From: Treponema sp.
GTDB taxonomy: Bacteria; Spirochaetota; Spirochaetia; Treponematales; Treponemataceae
DNA: 64,000 bases
Direction of reading: 5' to 3'
Assembly: GCA_017469785.1 (NCBI GenBank)
Contig: JAFUFU010000019.1
Coordinates: 1-64,000, forward strand
Shown here piece after piece: positions 53,072-59,113 of the stretch. The notes under the pieces were generated by a model. It was not told where the DNA came from, ran no database searches, and saw nothing but the letters and a program-made list of their open reading frames with translations. The position numbers were made by a program, and so were the translations under genes. The first letter of the stretch is position 1. Every line of letters begins with the position of its first letter.

Positions 53072-53773
53072 TTATCCCCGCGAGCCGAAAATAGCCGTGC
53101 CGATTCTGACAATGGTAGCCCCCTCTTCAATGGCAATCTCAAAGTCTCCGCTCATGCCCATGGAAAGCTCCGAAAGGTCAAGGCTGGGGTATTTTTTCTG
53201 GAAAGAATCCCTGAGATTACGCAAGGTAACGAAGGATTTTCGGATTAAGCTTTTGTCTTCGGTGAAAGGAGCCATGGTCATAAAGCCTCTGGGCGTGACA
53301 TGAGGGAATTTCTGCCCGGCACAGAGCTTTATCGCATTTTCCAAGTCTTCCACACTGGTGAAGCCCGCCTTTGAGTCTTCGCCGGTGTGGACTTCAAAAA
53401 GGATTTCGATATTTTTGTTGATTTTGGCAGCCTGTTTTTCAATTTCTTCTATTAACTCAATACGATCGGCACTTTCGATACAGCTGGCAATCCTGACGGC
53501 TTCCTTAACCTTGTTGCGCTGCAAGCTCCCGATGATGTGAAGATTCGGCTCCAAGCCCCGGGCACGGATTTCGTCAAACTTCGCGGCCGCCTCCTGAACG
53601 CGGTTTTCGCCAAAGAGGAGCTGCCCCGCCTCTAAAGCCTCAATCACGCTCTCCGCCGGATGAAATTTGCTGACGGCGACGAGCTTGACGGAATTTTCAT
53701 CACGGAAAGCCCGCTTTTCTACGGCACGGATTTTATTTAAAACTGATTCTAGATTTTCTGCGATTTGTGACAT
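53072..53773 (-). CDS. yggS: PLP homeostasis protein (YggS/PLPBP family)
   Basis: A 233-residue PLP-binding protein. The lysine in 'VKLVAVSKFHPAESVIEAL' binds pyridoxal phosphate; 'FGENRVQEA', 'HIIGSLQRNKV', 'GFMTMAPF', 'LSMGMSGDFEIAIEEGATIV' and 'RIGTAIFG' are family blocks. It buffers PLP and affects amino-acid pools. It is a core gene at the edge of the cassette group. Confidence 0.94.
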   Translation of the reverse strand: MSQIAENLESVLNKIRAVEKRAFRDENSVKLVAVSKFHPAESVIEALEAGQLLFGENRVQEAAAKFDEIRARGLEPNLHIIGSLQRNKVKEAVRIASCIESADRIELIEEIEKQAAKINKNIEILFEVHTGEDSKAGFTSVEDLENAIKLCAGQKFPHVTPRGFMTMAPFTEDKSLIRKSFVTLRNLRDSFQKKYPSLDLSELSMGMSGDFEIAIEEGATIVRIGTAIFGSRG

Positions 53774-53900
53774 GACCTTATTTTATCGCCATCTTATTCA
53801 CCTTTTCAAGCCGTTCTATATTGTCCACATCTTTTTGGGAAAACAAACGAGGAAAGTCAACTGCGAGTTGACCGCAAGCCAGCGATTTTCTCATACAGTT

Positions 53901-54062
53901 ATGATTTGTGTCTTACTACATCAATTTTTTCTTCGCCTCGCTTTTCGGGGTGACGGCATTTTCTCTGCTCATGGGAATGATGGTGTGGCTGTTGGGGTGA
54001 AAATTGGTTATAAAGTGGCTGATAATTTTTATGGCTTTACCTCTATCAAGATAAAATTATGA
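53901..54062 (+). pseudogene. 3' remnant of an outer-membrane-like gene
   Basis: The last ~30 codons read 'GVAVGVKIGYKVADNFYGF' and then end hydrophobically with Leu, the pattern of a final beta-barrel strand pair. Upstream the frame has no signal peptide, Shine-Dalgarno or continued homology, so only the 3' end seems to remain. It stops 7 bases before an attC-like site, as a cassette gene would. Within 53774-54211 I see no other gene. Confidence 0.4.
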
Positions 54063-54068
54063 CAAATA

Positions 54069-54175
54069 CCATAATTTGAGGTACACTACAAGCATACCAT
54101 ATCCGCCCCTAGATTACACTGACACATTTTGTTGTATAAATCTATTCCTGCGGATATGGTGAAATTATGTTATGT
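54069..54175 (+). other. attC-like recombination site 1 (imperfect)
   Basis: R'-like GTTATGT (54169-54175) pairs with CCATAAT (54069-54075); CATAATTT (54070-54077) pairs with AAATTATG (54162-54169), and ACCATATCCGC (54096-54106) with GCGGATATGGT (54150-54160). The downstream flank GTTATGTGGACGCCCGC resembles that of site 3 (GTTAGGTTGACGCCCGC). A bulge of about 18 bases on the left arm makes it less regular. It lies just before the NUDIX gene. Confidence 0.5.
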
Positions 54176-54211
54176 GGACGCCCGCTACTTCGGGCGCTGT
54201 TAGGAAACGAA

Positions 54212-54724
54212 ATGAAATCAATTCAATTAAAAAATGATGATTACAAAGAATATGTAAACATTCTTCGGCATGCTTGTAGAGGGATTATAATAAATAATGG
54301 AAATGTTTTGTTGTGTTATGAATCAAATGAAGACAAGTACATTATTCCGGGTGGTGGACAAGAAGAAAATGAAACTCTTGAACAATGTTGTGAAAGGGAA
54401 CTTTTAGAAGAAACAGGGATAATTGTAAAAACAAATCCTTGTTATCTCGAAATTGAAGAATTGTTCTCAGATTGGAGACATATTAATCATTATTTTGTTT
54501 GTGAAATCATTGAAGATACGGGGACATTACATCTTACAGAAAATGAAAAACAGGCTGGTTATAAGACAGTTTGGATTCCATTAGATAAGGCTATAGAAAT
54601 ATTTGGAAACTATGAGACTTTTCATAAAACCAACATTGCAGATTATGGATTGTACAGAAGAGAATTTTTTGCATTAAACGAACTAAAAAAAATCTTACAA
54701 GATAAAAAATCAGGCCAAGCCTGA
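54212..54724 (+). CDS. NUDIX hydrolase (cassette gene)
   Basis: A 170-residue NUDIX protein with a perfect Nudix box Gx5Ex7REUxEExGU in 'GGQEENETLEQCCERELLEE' plus TGI. It hydrolyses nucleoside-diphosphate derivatives; the substrate cannot be told. I start at ATG 54212 with AGGA upstream. A hairpin GCCCG/CGGGC lies just before (54181-54196). The A/T-rich codon use differs from the core genes and fits a captured cassette. Confidence 0.9.
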   Translation: MKSIQLKNDDYKEYVNILRHACRGIIINNGNVLLCYESNEDKYIIPGGGQEENETLEQCCERELLEETGIIVKTNPCYLEIEELFSDWRHINHYFVCEIIEDTGTLHLTENEKQAGYKTVWIPLDKAIEIFGNYETFHKTNIADYGLYRREFFALNELKKILQDKKSGQA

Positions 54725-54729
54725 TTTTT
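54705..54729 (+). terminator. Intrinsic terminator overlapping the NUDIX stop codon
   Basis: AAAAATCAGGC (54705-54715), loop CAA, GCCTGATTTTT (54719-54729): a perfect 11-bp stem with a three-base loop and T-run. The NUDIX stop codon TGA (54722-54724) lies in the right arm. Confidence 0.85.
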
Positions 54730-54758
54730 AGTACGGCGGGTCAAGCCCTCCCTTTTAT

Positions 54759-54788
54759 TTGATAAAAGCGACAGCGTGTAATTATAAT
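54759..54788 (+). promoter_or_regulatory. Promoter of the brnT'-brnA module
   Basis: TTGATA (54759-54764), an 18-bp spacer and TATAAT (54783-54788). The expected start is 54795, exactly the A of the brnT' ATG, so the message may be leaderless. A second overlapping TATAAT lies at 54788-54793. Confidence 0.6.
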
Positions 54789-54794
54789 ATAATT

Positions 54795-54944
54795 ATGGAT
54801 GAAGACAGATTTATCATGCTTGGATTTAGTTCCGAGTTACATATGCTGGTTGTCTGCCATTGTTACAGAGAAAATGACAGAATTAGAATTATTTCGGCCC
54901 GAAGAGCGAATACACTTGAAGCCGCACAATATGGAGGAAAATAA
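54795..54944 (+). pseudogene. brnT: N-terminally truncated BrnT toxin
   Basis: A 49-residue frame starting 'MDEDRFIMLGFSSE' and ending 'IRIISARRANTLEAAQYGGK', which is the C-terminal half of BrnT ribonuclease toxins (usually ~90 residues, starting with a W-D-E-K-N-xx-K-H block). The N-terminal half is missing, with an unrelated promoter in its place. It is followed by brnA one base later, the normal BrnT-BrnA order. Activity is unlikely without the N-terminal half. Confidence 0.75.
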
Positions 54945-54945
54945 C

Positions 54946-55158
54946 ATGAGAGACAATTACGATTTTTCAAAAGGAATCAAAAATCCTTATGCAGACAGAC
55001 TCAAAAAACAGATTACAATTCGCCTTGACGACCAGGTAATTGAATATTTTAAGAATATGGCAGAAGAAACAGGCATGCCTTATCAGAATATAATCAATTA
55101 TTATCTGCTGGACTGTGTAAAAGAAAAGAAGCATCTGGAAGTTGCGTTTAGTAAGTAA
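54946..55158 (+). CDS. brnA: BrnA-type antitoxin
   Basis: A 70-residue ribbon-helix-helix protein: 'NYDFSKGIKNPYADRLKKQI' and 'TIRLDDQVIEYFKNMAEETG' then 'MPYQNIINYYLLDCV' match BrnA antitoxins, which bind BrnT and their own promoter. It has a GGAGG Shine-Dalgarno (54933-54937). The partner toxin is truncated, so it may be an orphan antitoxin kept by its cassette. The stop is 3-5 bases before attC site 2. Confidence 0.88.
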   Translation: MRDNYDFSKGIKNPYADRLKKQITIRLDDQVIEYFKNMAEETGMPYQNIINYYLLDCVKEKKHLEVAFSK

Positions 55159-55161
55159 AAT

Positions 55162-55295
55162 CACATAACATGGTTTTCAAAACCGATAAAAACTTTGTCA
55201 CAAAAGTTGCTTTCCGTGGCTTTACGCCACTGCAACTTTTGCGCCAATTTTGCCTGCGGCAAAACCGGTTTTACGGTTTAAAACGCTAGTTATAC
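55162..55295 (+). other. attC recombination site 2
   Basis: R'' CATAAC (55164-55169) and R' GTTATAC (55289-55295) bound a ~134-bp imperfect palindrome. L''/L'-type arms TTTTCAAAACCG and CGGTTTAAAACG pair; inner stems include AAAAGTTGC with GCAACTTTT. It begins directly behind the brnA stop and ends before the lipase gene, as expected for a gene-cassette boundary. Confidence 0.75.
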
Positions 55296-55331
55296 GCACA
55301 GCCCACTGGGCTGGTGAAAAAGGAAGTAAAA

Positions 55332-56588
55332 ATGAAATCGGTAAGAAAAAAGGCGTTGATTGCAATCATAATTGAGTTTTTTGTCTTTTCATATGTGGGC
55401 TTTTCACTAGTGCTCATGCTGTTTCATGCTGGAATTTTGGCATTTCCTGTAATTGCATTCATGTGGACTTTTTGGGGATTCAATGTATTAACATTTTTTT
55501 TAGGAATCGAAATAAAATTGCGCTATAAGCTTTCTTTTGCGGTCCTAAACTTTCTTGTGATATCGCTACTCCTTGCTTTTCTGATAAATTCTTCTGAGTC
55601 TATCAAAAACAATACGGTTCATATTGTTGCCATAGTGCTTTCTGCCATTGTTGGGATTTTGTATTTGCTTGTATCAATACTTTTTGTGAAACATTATTGG
55701 AAGCCGGCGAAAAATGAAGTTTTACGTCTTTTTGGAAAAATTCCCCCCGAGCCGACACTTGATGACTGCAAAACAAAATATCCAGTATTGCTTGTTCACG
55801 GAACGGGATTCCGTGACAGAAAACTTTTCAATTATTGGGGGCTTATCCCCGAGATTCTTAAAGAGCATGGTGCCGCCATATTCTACAGTAAGCATGACGC
55901 CTGGGCGAATATTGAAGATGCGGCAAACCAAATTGTGATTGCTCTGAAAGAGGCTCTTGAAAAAACAGGCTCTGAAAAAGTTAATGTAATAGCCCATTCT
56001 AAAGGCGGAATAGATGTACGGTATGCAATAGCAAAACTTGGAGTTTCAGATAAAATAGCTTCTCTTACGATGATAAGCTCTCCAAATCATGGTTTAAAAA
56101 CGATGGATTCGCTCTACTCAATTTTTGGGAAAGGATTTTTTAAATTCTGTGCTTTTTTCGTAAATATCTGGTTTAGGATTCTTGGAGATAAAAAGCCAGA
56201 TTTCTTTGAGACAAGCCAGCAGTTCAGGGCTTCTTTTATGGAAAATTTCAATAAGGAAATTACTGACTCCCCTGCCATTATGTATCAGTCATTTGCTGGA
56301 AAAATGAAAAACCCGTTCAGTGATATTTTTATGTGGTTCTTGAATCTTATAATCAGATTTTCTGACGGAGCGAACGACGGGCTTGTATCGGTGGACTCTG
56401 CGAAATGGGGAAAATTCCGTGGTACAATTGAAGGCCGGGGGTTTTTCGGGATTTCTCATCCGCATGAAGTTGACGGTTATCGCACAAATCCTAGATTAAA
56501 AGAAAGTGAAAGTCTCCCAAGTGGTTCAAAAACTATTAGAGATTTTTATATAAGTTTAGTTCGTGAATTAAAAAAAATTGGACTATGA
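55332..56588 (+). CDS. Membrane-anchored lipase-like alpha/beta hydrolase (cassette gene)
   Basis: A 418-residue protein: four N-terminal membrane helices (~1-130), then an alpha/beta hydrolase of the bacterial triacylglycerol-lipase group. The oxyanion strand is 'VLLVHGTGFRD', the nucleophile Ser lies in 'VIAHSKGGIDVRYAIAKLG' and 'SSPNHGLKTMDS' follows; the acid 'DGANDGLVSVDSAKWG' and the likely catalytic His in 'GISHPHEVDGYR' complete the triad. The start has an AAGGAAG Shine-Dalgarno. It lies between attC site 2 and an attC remnant. Confidence 0.85.
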   Translation: MKSVRKKALIAIIIEFFVFSYVGFSLVLMLFHAGILAFPVIAFMWTFWGFNVLTFFLGIEIKLRYKLSFAVLNFLVISLLLAFLINSSESIKNNTVHIVAIVLSAIVGILYLLVSILFVKHYWKPAKNEVLRLFGKIPPEPTLDDCKTKYPVLLVHGTGFRDRKLFNYWGLIPEILKEHGAAIFYSKHDAWANIEDAANQIVIALKEALEKTGSEKVNVIAHSKGGIDVRYAIAKLGVSDKIASLTMISSPNHGLKTMDSLYSIFGKGFFKFCAFFVNIWFRILGDKKPDFFETSQQFRASFMENFNKEITDSPAIMYQSFAGKMKNPFSDIFMWFLNLIIRFSDGANDGLVSVDSAKWGKFRGTIEGRGFFGISHPHEVDGYRTNPRLKESESLPSGSKTIRDFYISLVRELKKIGL

Positions 56589-56599
56589 CAGACATGTCA

Positions 56600-56665
56600 A
56601 AAAAATATTTACAGCCGATAAAAACTAAGGCATCAAAAGTTGCTCTTCGTACCTTTGCGACAACT
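56600..56665 (+). other. Remnant of an attC-like site
   Basis: Just behind the lipase, CCGATAAAAACT and CAAAAGTTGCT recur as in the left half of attC site 2, with the same order and similar spacing. The right half with R' is missing, replaced by DNA carrying the relB promoter. Confidence 0.45.
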
Positions 56666-56679
56666 CAGGATAATTTTAA

Positions 56680-56708
56680 TTGACAAAAGTTAAATATAGA
56701 CTTATCGT
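56680..56708 (+). promoter_or_regulatory. Promoter of relB-yoeB
   Basis: TTGACA (56680-56685), a 17-bp spacer and TATCGT (56703-56708). The -35 is perfect. The expected start is near 56715, before the AAGGTGG Shine-Dalgarno. Confidence 0.55.
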
Positions 56709-56727
56709 GTAGTAAAAGGTGGTAAAT

Positions 56728-56985
56728 ATGACTACAATTTCTGCAAAAATCGACAATTCTGATAAAAATCTTTTTGAATCAATTTGTGATTCGATGGGCC
56801 TGAGTATTTCTTCTGCCATTAGTGCCTTTGTAAAGGCCACAATCAGGGAAAACGGAATGCCATTTGCATTGAAAGCGATGGATGACCCGTATATTTATTC
56901 CGAAGCAAACATGAAATATCTTCGCGAAAGTATAAATCAGCTTGAAAGCGGTAACGGAAAAGTTCATGAACTTCGGGAGATTTAA
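56728..56985 (+). CDS. RelB/DinJ-family antitoxin
   Basis: An 85-residue protein: 'ISAKIDNSDKNLFESICDSM' with 'GLSISSAISAFVKATI' is the RelB/DinJ ribbon-helix-helix pattern, and the tail 'NMKYLRESINQLESGNGKVH' is the toxin-binding region. The start has an AAGGTGG Shine-Dalgarno. The toxin gene follows 3 bp later. Confidence 0.9.
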   Translation: MTTISAKIDNSDKNLFESICDSMGLSISSAISAFVKATIRENGMPFALKAMDDPYIYSEANMKYLRESINQLESGNGKVHELREI

Positions 56986-56988
56986 GGA

Positions 56989-57258
56989 ATGATAAAAGTT
57001 TGGTCTGATTTGGCATGGAACGATTATTGCGATTTTTTTGACAAACACCAGCAAAAACAAATAAAGATGATTCACGAGCTTTTAAAAGACATTGAACGAA
57101 ATGGAGTTGATAAAGGTCGCGGTCAACCAGAGCAGTTAAAACATGAGCTTTCAGAATACTACAGCCGAAGAATTGATAAAATGAACCGTCTAATCTACAA
57201 AGTTATTGATGAAAATAAATTATATATTGCTCAATGCGGTACACATTATCAAGAATAG
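56989..57258 (+). CDS. yoeB: YoeB/Txe-family mRNA interferase toxin
   Basis: An 89-residue RelE-superfamily toxin: 'WNDYCDFFDKHQQKQIKMI', 'GRGQPEQLKHELSEYYSRRI' and 'NRLIYKV', ending 'CGTHYQE', are YoeB/Txe blocks with catalytic Glu, Arg and His conserved. It cleaves mRNA at the ribosome when its antitoxin is degraded. Pairing with a DinJ/RelB-type rather than YefM antitoxin is a common mix. The attC site 3 starts 3 bases after its stop. Confidence 0.9.
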   Translation: MIKVWSDLAWNDYCDFFDKHQQKQIKMIHELLKDIERNGVDKGRGQPEQLKHELSEYYSRRIDKMNRLIYKVIDENKLYIAQCGTHYQE

Positions 57259-57261
57259 AAA

Positions 57262-57327
57262 GCATAACAAGAAGTTCAAAGCCGACAAACCGGTCAAGCC
57301 AGTTTGCGATTTAACTCATTGTTAGGT
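57262..57327 (+). other. attC recombination site 3
   Basis: R'' GCATAAC (57262-57268), L'' GTTCAAAGCCGAC (57273-57285), a short stem CAAACCGG/CCAGTTTG, L' GATTTAAC (57308-57315) and R' GTTAGGT (57321-57327, fits GTTRRRY). The 66-bp layout closely resembles the well-known attC of aadA cassettes, including TAACAA...TTCAAGCCGAC and TTAACTC...GTTAG blocks. It follows the yoeB stop by 3 bases. Confidence 0.85.
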
Positions 57328-57364
57328 TGACGCCCGCACTGTGCCACTTTCGGTGAAAGTAAAA

Positions 57365-57472
57365 TCTCCAACATTTTTCTCTTTAAAAATTTGGGTAGTG
57401 TACACTACCCAAAGGACTTGAAAGAGTCCTTTGGGCGAAGTCTTGCTTCGCTCGACTTCGCCCAAAAAATCA
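57365..57472 (+). repeat. Structured leader element, copy 2
   Basis: It holds the palindrome GGGTAGTGTACACTACCC (57393-57410), the hairpin AAAGGACT/AGTCCTTT, and the 13-bp stem TTTGGGCGAAGTC/GACTTCGCCCAAA. Six of 108 positions differ from copy 1; two of these form a compensatory C-G to G-C swap inside the palindrome. It ends 23 bp before a lipoprotein ATG, with an AGGAGG Shine-Dalgarno in between. Confidence 0.88.
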
Positions 57473-57495
57473 AAATTAAAATCTAGGAGGATTTT

Positions 57496-58047
57496 ATGAA
57501 ACGCTTATCTAAACTCGCTGCTATTCTTGCAGCACTTGTATTGACTTGTGCATTCTTTGGATGCTCAAACGGGAATTCATCTGATGATGAATCCAACGAC
57601 CAGTCAATAGCTCTTTCTGACGGAGACTATACATTAACAATAACGCAAACTTCTGATGGAATGGTCGAAGAATATGATATCAAAGCAACTGCAAGCAATG
57701 AAAGTTGGACTTTTAAGTCTGGTTCAAAAACGCAGACTGTTGACCTTACAAAACAAATGACCACAGACGAACTTGCAGCTTTTAATGAAAAGGACACTGA
57801 TGCTAAAAAGGCAATAGCTAAAGAAAATATGGGTTTTCCTGATGATGCAGAAATCTCCTTTACTGACACTGAAGTGATTGTAAAAGCAAATCTTCCTGAT
57901 GCAAAGCTTGCAGAAATGCAGGAGGGTTATAAATTATCATCAATTCCAGACGATGCCAAAATCGAAACAATTACAGATAAAACTGAGTATAAAATAACTA
58001 TGTCTAAAAACGGTAAGACAATTGTATCTTATATCAAAAAAGAATGA
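57496..58047 (+). CDS. Small lipoprotein behind the second leader copy
   Basis: A 183-residue protein with lipoprotein signal 'AALVLTCAFFGCSNGNSSDD' (lipobox FFGC), an acidic linker, and a beta-rich domain (~40-183; 'DYTLTITQTSDGMVEEYDIK', 'YKITMSKNGKTIVSYIKKE'). It has an AGGAGG Shine-Dalgarno. The mature domain does not look like that of the lipoprotein at 50972, so leader and signal type are shared while the body differs. Confidence 0.85.
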   Translation: MKRLSKLAAILAALVLTCAFFGCSNGNSSDDESNDQSIALSDGDYTLTITQTSDGMVEEYDIKATASNESWTFKSGSKTQTVDLTKQMTTDELAAFNEKDTDAKKAIAKENMGFPDDAEISFTDTEVIVKANLPDAKLAEMQEGYKLSSIPDDAKIETITDKTEYKITMSKNGKTIVSYIKKE

Positions 58048-58051
58048 AAAG

Positions 58052-58080
58052 TTGACAAAAATGATATAGATATGTATATT
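58052..58080 (+). promoter_or_regulatory. Promoter of the antisense RNA
   Basis: TTGACA (58052-58057), a 17-bp spacer and TATATT (58075-58080). It is the best sigma70-type promoter in this part of the window. It lies 5 bases behind the lipoprotein stop, so it serves a separate short transcript. Confidence 0.75.
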
Positions 58081-58086
58081 TAAACA

Positions 58087-58175
58087 AGCGGGGACGCAAA
58101 GCAAATGAGCGACCGCCTCCGTTGAGTTTTTACTAAAAACCCGCCTAGAGTTGGAAGCTGAGGGCGGGCTTTTTT
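58087..58175 (+). ncRNA. Candidate antisense RNA antitoxin (~90 nt)
   Basis: The transcript expected from the promoter at 58052 runs to the T-run at 58170-58175. It has no Shine-Dalgarno and no frame worth calling. It can form a 5' hairpin with GCGG/CCGC arms and the 3' terminator stem. Positions 58111-58120 (GACCGCCTCC) match the plus-strand copy of the toxin Shine-Dalgarno region (58271-58280, GACGGCCTCC) at nine of ten, so the RNA can pair with the toxin message there and through the shared terminator. This is the layout of RNAII in Fst/par loci. Confidence 0.65.
58135..58175. terminator. Bidirectional intrinsic terminator shared by toxin and antisense RNA
   Basis: AAAAACCCGCC (58135-58145) and GGCGGGCTTTTTT (58163-58175) form a GC-rich stem with a 17-base loop. 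A T-run follows on the plus strand, and GGCGGGTTTTTAG follows on the minus strand, so both convergent transcripts should end here. Confidence 0.85.
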
Positions 58176-58188
58176 ATGCTCTTAAGTC

Positions 58189-58269
58189 CTATTTGATTAG
58201 GAAGGTGAGCAGGTCTATAACAATTGCGATGATTGCAATGACAAGCATTGCTTTTTCGTATTTTGTCAC
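58189..58269 (-). CDS. Candidate type I toxin peptide (26 residues, membrane-spanning)
   Basis: A GTG-started 26-residue peptide: polar head 'MTKYEKAM', a central hydrophobic stretch 'LVIAIIAIVIDLLTFLI' and a terminal Lys. It has a perfect AAGGAGG Shine-Dalgarno six bases upstream (58283-58276). Length and pattern resemble Fst/TxpA/holin-like type I toxins, which damage membranes when over-expressed. Upstream GCCTC (58307-58303 region) can pair with the Shine-Dalgarno GAGGC, as in toxins with hidden start sites. The convergent RNA on the other strand is its likely repressor. It is too short for routine gene finding. Confidence 0.65.
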   Translation of the reverse strand: MTKYEKAMLVIAIIAIVIDLLTFLIK

Positions 58270-58341
58270 AGACGGCCTCCTTCATTCATGCGAAATCAGA
58301 GGCAAGCCGCCGCAATTTACTAAGCATCCCCTATGGAGTGT

Positions 58342-58370
58342 ATAGTACATGAAATGTATAAAATCTACAA
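58342..58370 (-). promoter_or_regulatory. Possible toxin promoter
   Basis: On the minus strand TTGTAG (58370-58365), a 17-bp spacer and TACTAT (58347-58342), four of six matches each. The transcript would start near 58335 and have a leader of about 65 bases. It overlaps the end of the truncated hepT. Confidence 0.45.
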
Positions 58371-58640
58371 GGTGTTGCAGAAAAGAGGAATCAGTTTGTT
58401 TTGGGCAAGTTTTCGGAAAGTCTCTGCCATTGTCGCCGGAGTTTCAGTGTCATAATCAAGAAGAATATGATTTCCGATATCAACGAAAATCTGAACAGCC
58501 CTCTGCAAGTTCAGAATTATAATATCCTGCTTGTCTATGTTTTTTTCCAAATCTTCAAGGCTCAAAATCCCCTGACTTTTGACACGGTGGACGCAACGGA
58601 TGAGAGCCGCAATCTTCGCTTCAAGGACTTCTTTATCCAT
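58365..58640 (-). pseudogene. hepT: HepT-like toxin, truncated at the C-terminus
   Basis: A 91-residue HEPN-fold frame starting 'MDKEVLEAKIAALIRCVHRV' and with 'DKQDIIILNLQRAVQIFVDI', 'MAETFRKLAQNKLIPL'. Full HepT proteins run ~135-140 residues and carry the Rx4-6H catalytic motif (RN..VH.Y) after this point; here it is absent, cut off by a stop at 58365. The toxin must be inactive. Its start overlaps the end of the mntA remnant by 8 bp. Confidence 0.8.
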
Positions 58641-59035
58641 TTATAAACCTCTTTATTTTTTGCCTGTTCATGTATTCAATCGTTGGAAGAAAATCTTCTT
58701 TAAAACAAAGAGCTTTTGTCAGATAAGGGACAAAAATGCTTTTTGAAATCTTGATTTTTATGCCTGTCGTCATAATCTGATAAAGAAAAAATGCCTTCTG
58801 CCTGAGACAAATCCGCAAGGTCGATTTCCCGCTTGCAAAGAAGAGCTAAATCTCACTGGATTTTTGAAAGTTCCTCATAGCCGAGGGAATTCTTAGAATG
58901 AAGGGCAATGTCGATGTCACTGTGGGAATTAAAAGTGCCTTTAGCAAAGGAGCCGAACAATAAGACGGTATCTATTTCATCTTTTTGAGAAAAATAATTC
59001 TGGATTTTTTGCTTTACCTGCTCCGCTTCATTCAT
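58633..59035 (-). pseudogene. mntA: MntA-like nucleotidyltransferase antitoxin, broken by stop and frameshift
   Basis: From ATG 59035 the frame reads 'VLLFGSFAKGTFNSHSDIDI' (GSx10DxD nucleotidyltransferase motif), then meets an in-frame TGA at 58855-58853 after 'ELSKIQ'. The same frame continues as 'DLALLCKREIDLADLSQAEG', then shifts at a T6 run (58791-58786) into 'FLYQIMTTGIKIKISKSIFV' and 'FKEDFLPTIEY', ending at 58633. Together these make a full-length MntA. With truncated hepT downstream, the whole HepT-MntA module is dead. Confidence 0.8.
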
Positions 59036-59113
59036 TGATTTATTATAGCATAAAAAATCAATCAGATAAATATTTTGAGAATCTCTAAAACTCACCTGCA
59101 AGGAACGACAGAT

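Larger units (their letters stand above)
58111..58280. repeat. Direct-repeat pair linking antisense RNA and toxin ribosome-binding site
   Basis: GACCGCCTCC at 58111-58120 and GACGGCCTCC at 58271-58280 are direct repeats 160 bp apart, nine of ten identical. On the minus strand the second is GGAGGCCGTC, the toxin Shine-Dalgarno. Confidence 0.7.

Noticed and set aside
58085..58125. GGGACGCAAAGC resembles part of the c-di-GMP-I (GEMM) riboswitch
   Set aside because: The first helix with AGGGCAAACC and the GNRA-type loop are absent and the segment is too short; the antisense-RNA reading explains it better.
58151..58345. A 64-codon plus-strand frame over the toxin region
   Set aside because: It begins inside the terminator stem, has no Shine-Dalgarno, and is the antisense of the 26-residue peptide gene, which has a perfect one.
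58853..58855. TGA in mntA as a recoded Trp or selenocysteine codon
   Set aside because: TGA is used as a normal stop elsewhere in the window, and the same gene also has a frameshift, so decay is simpler.
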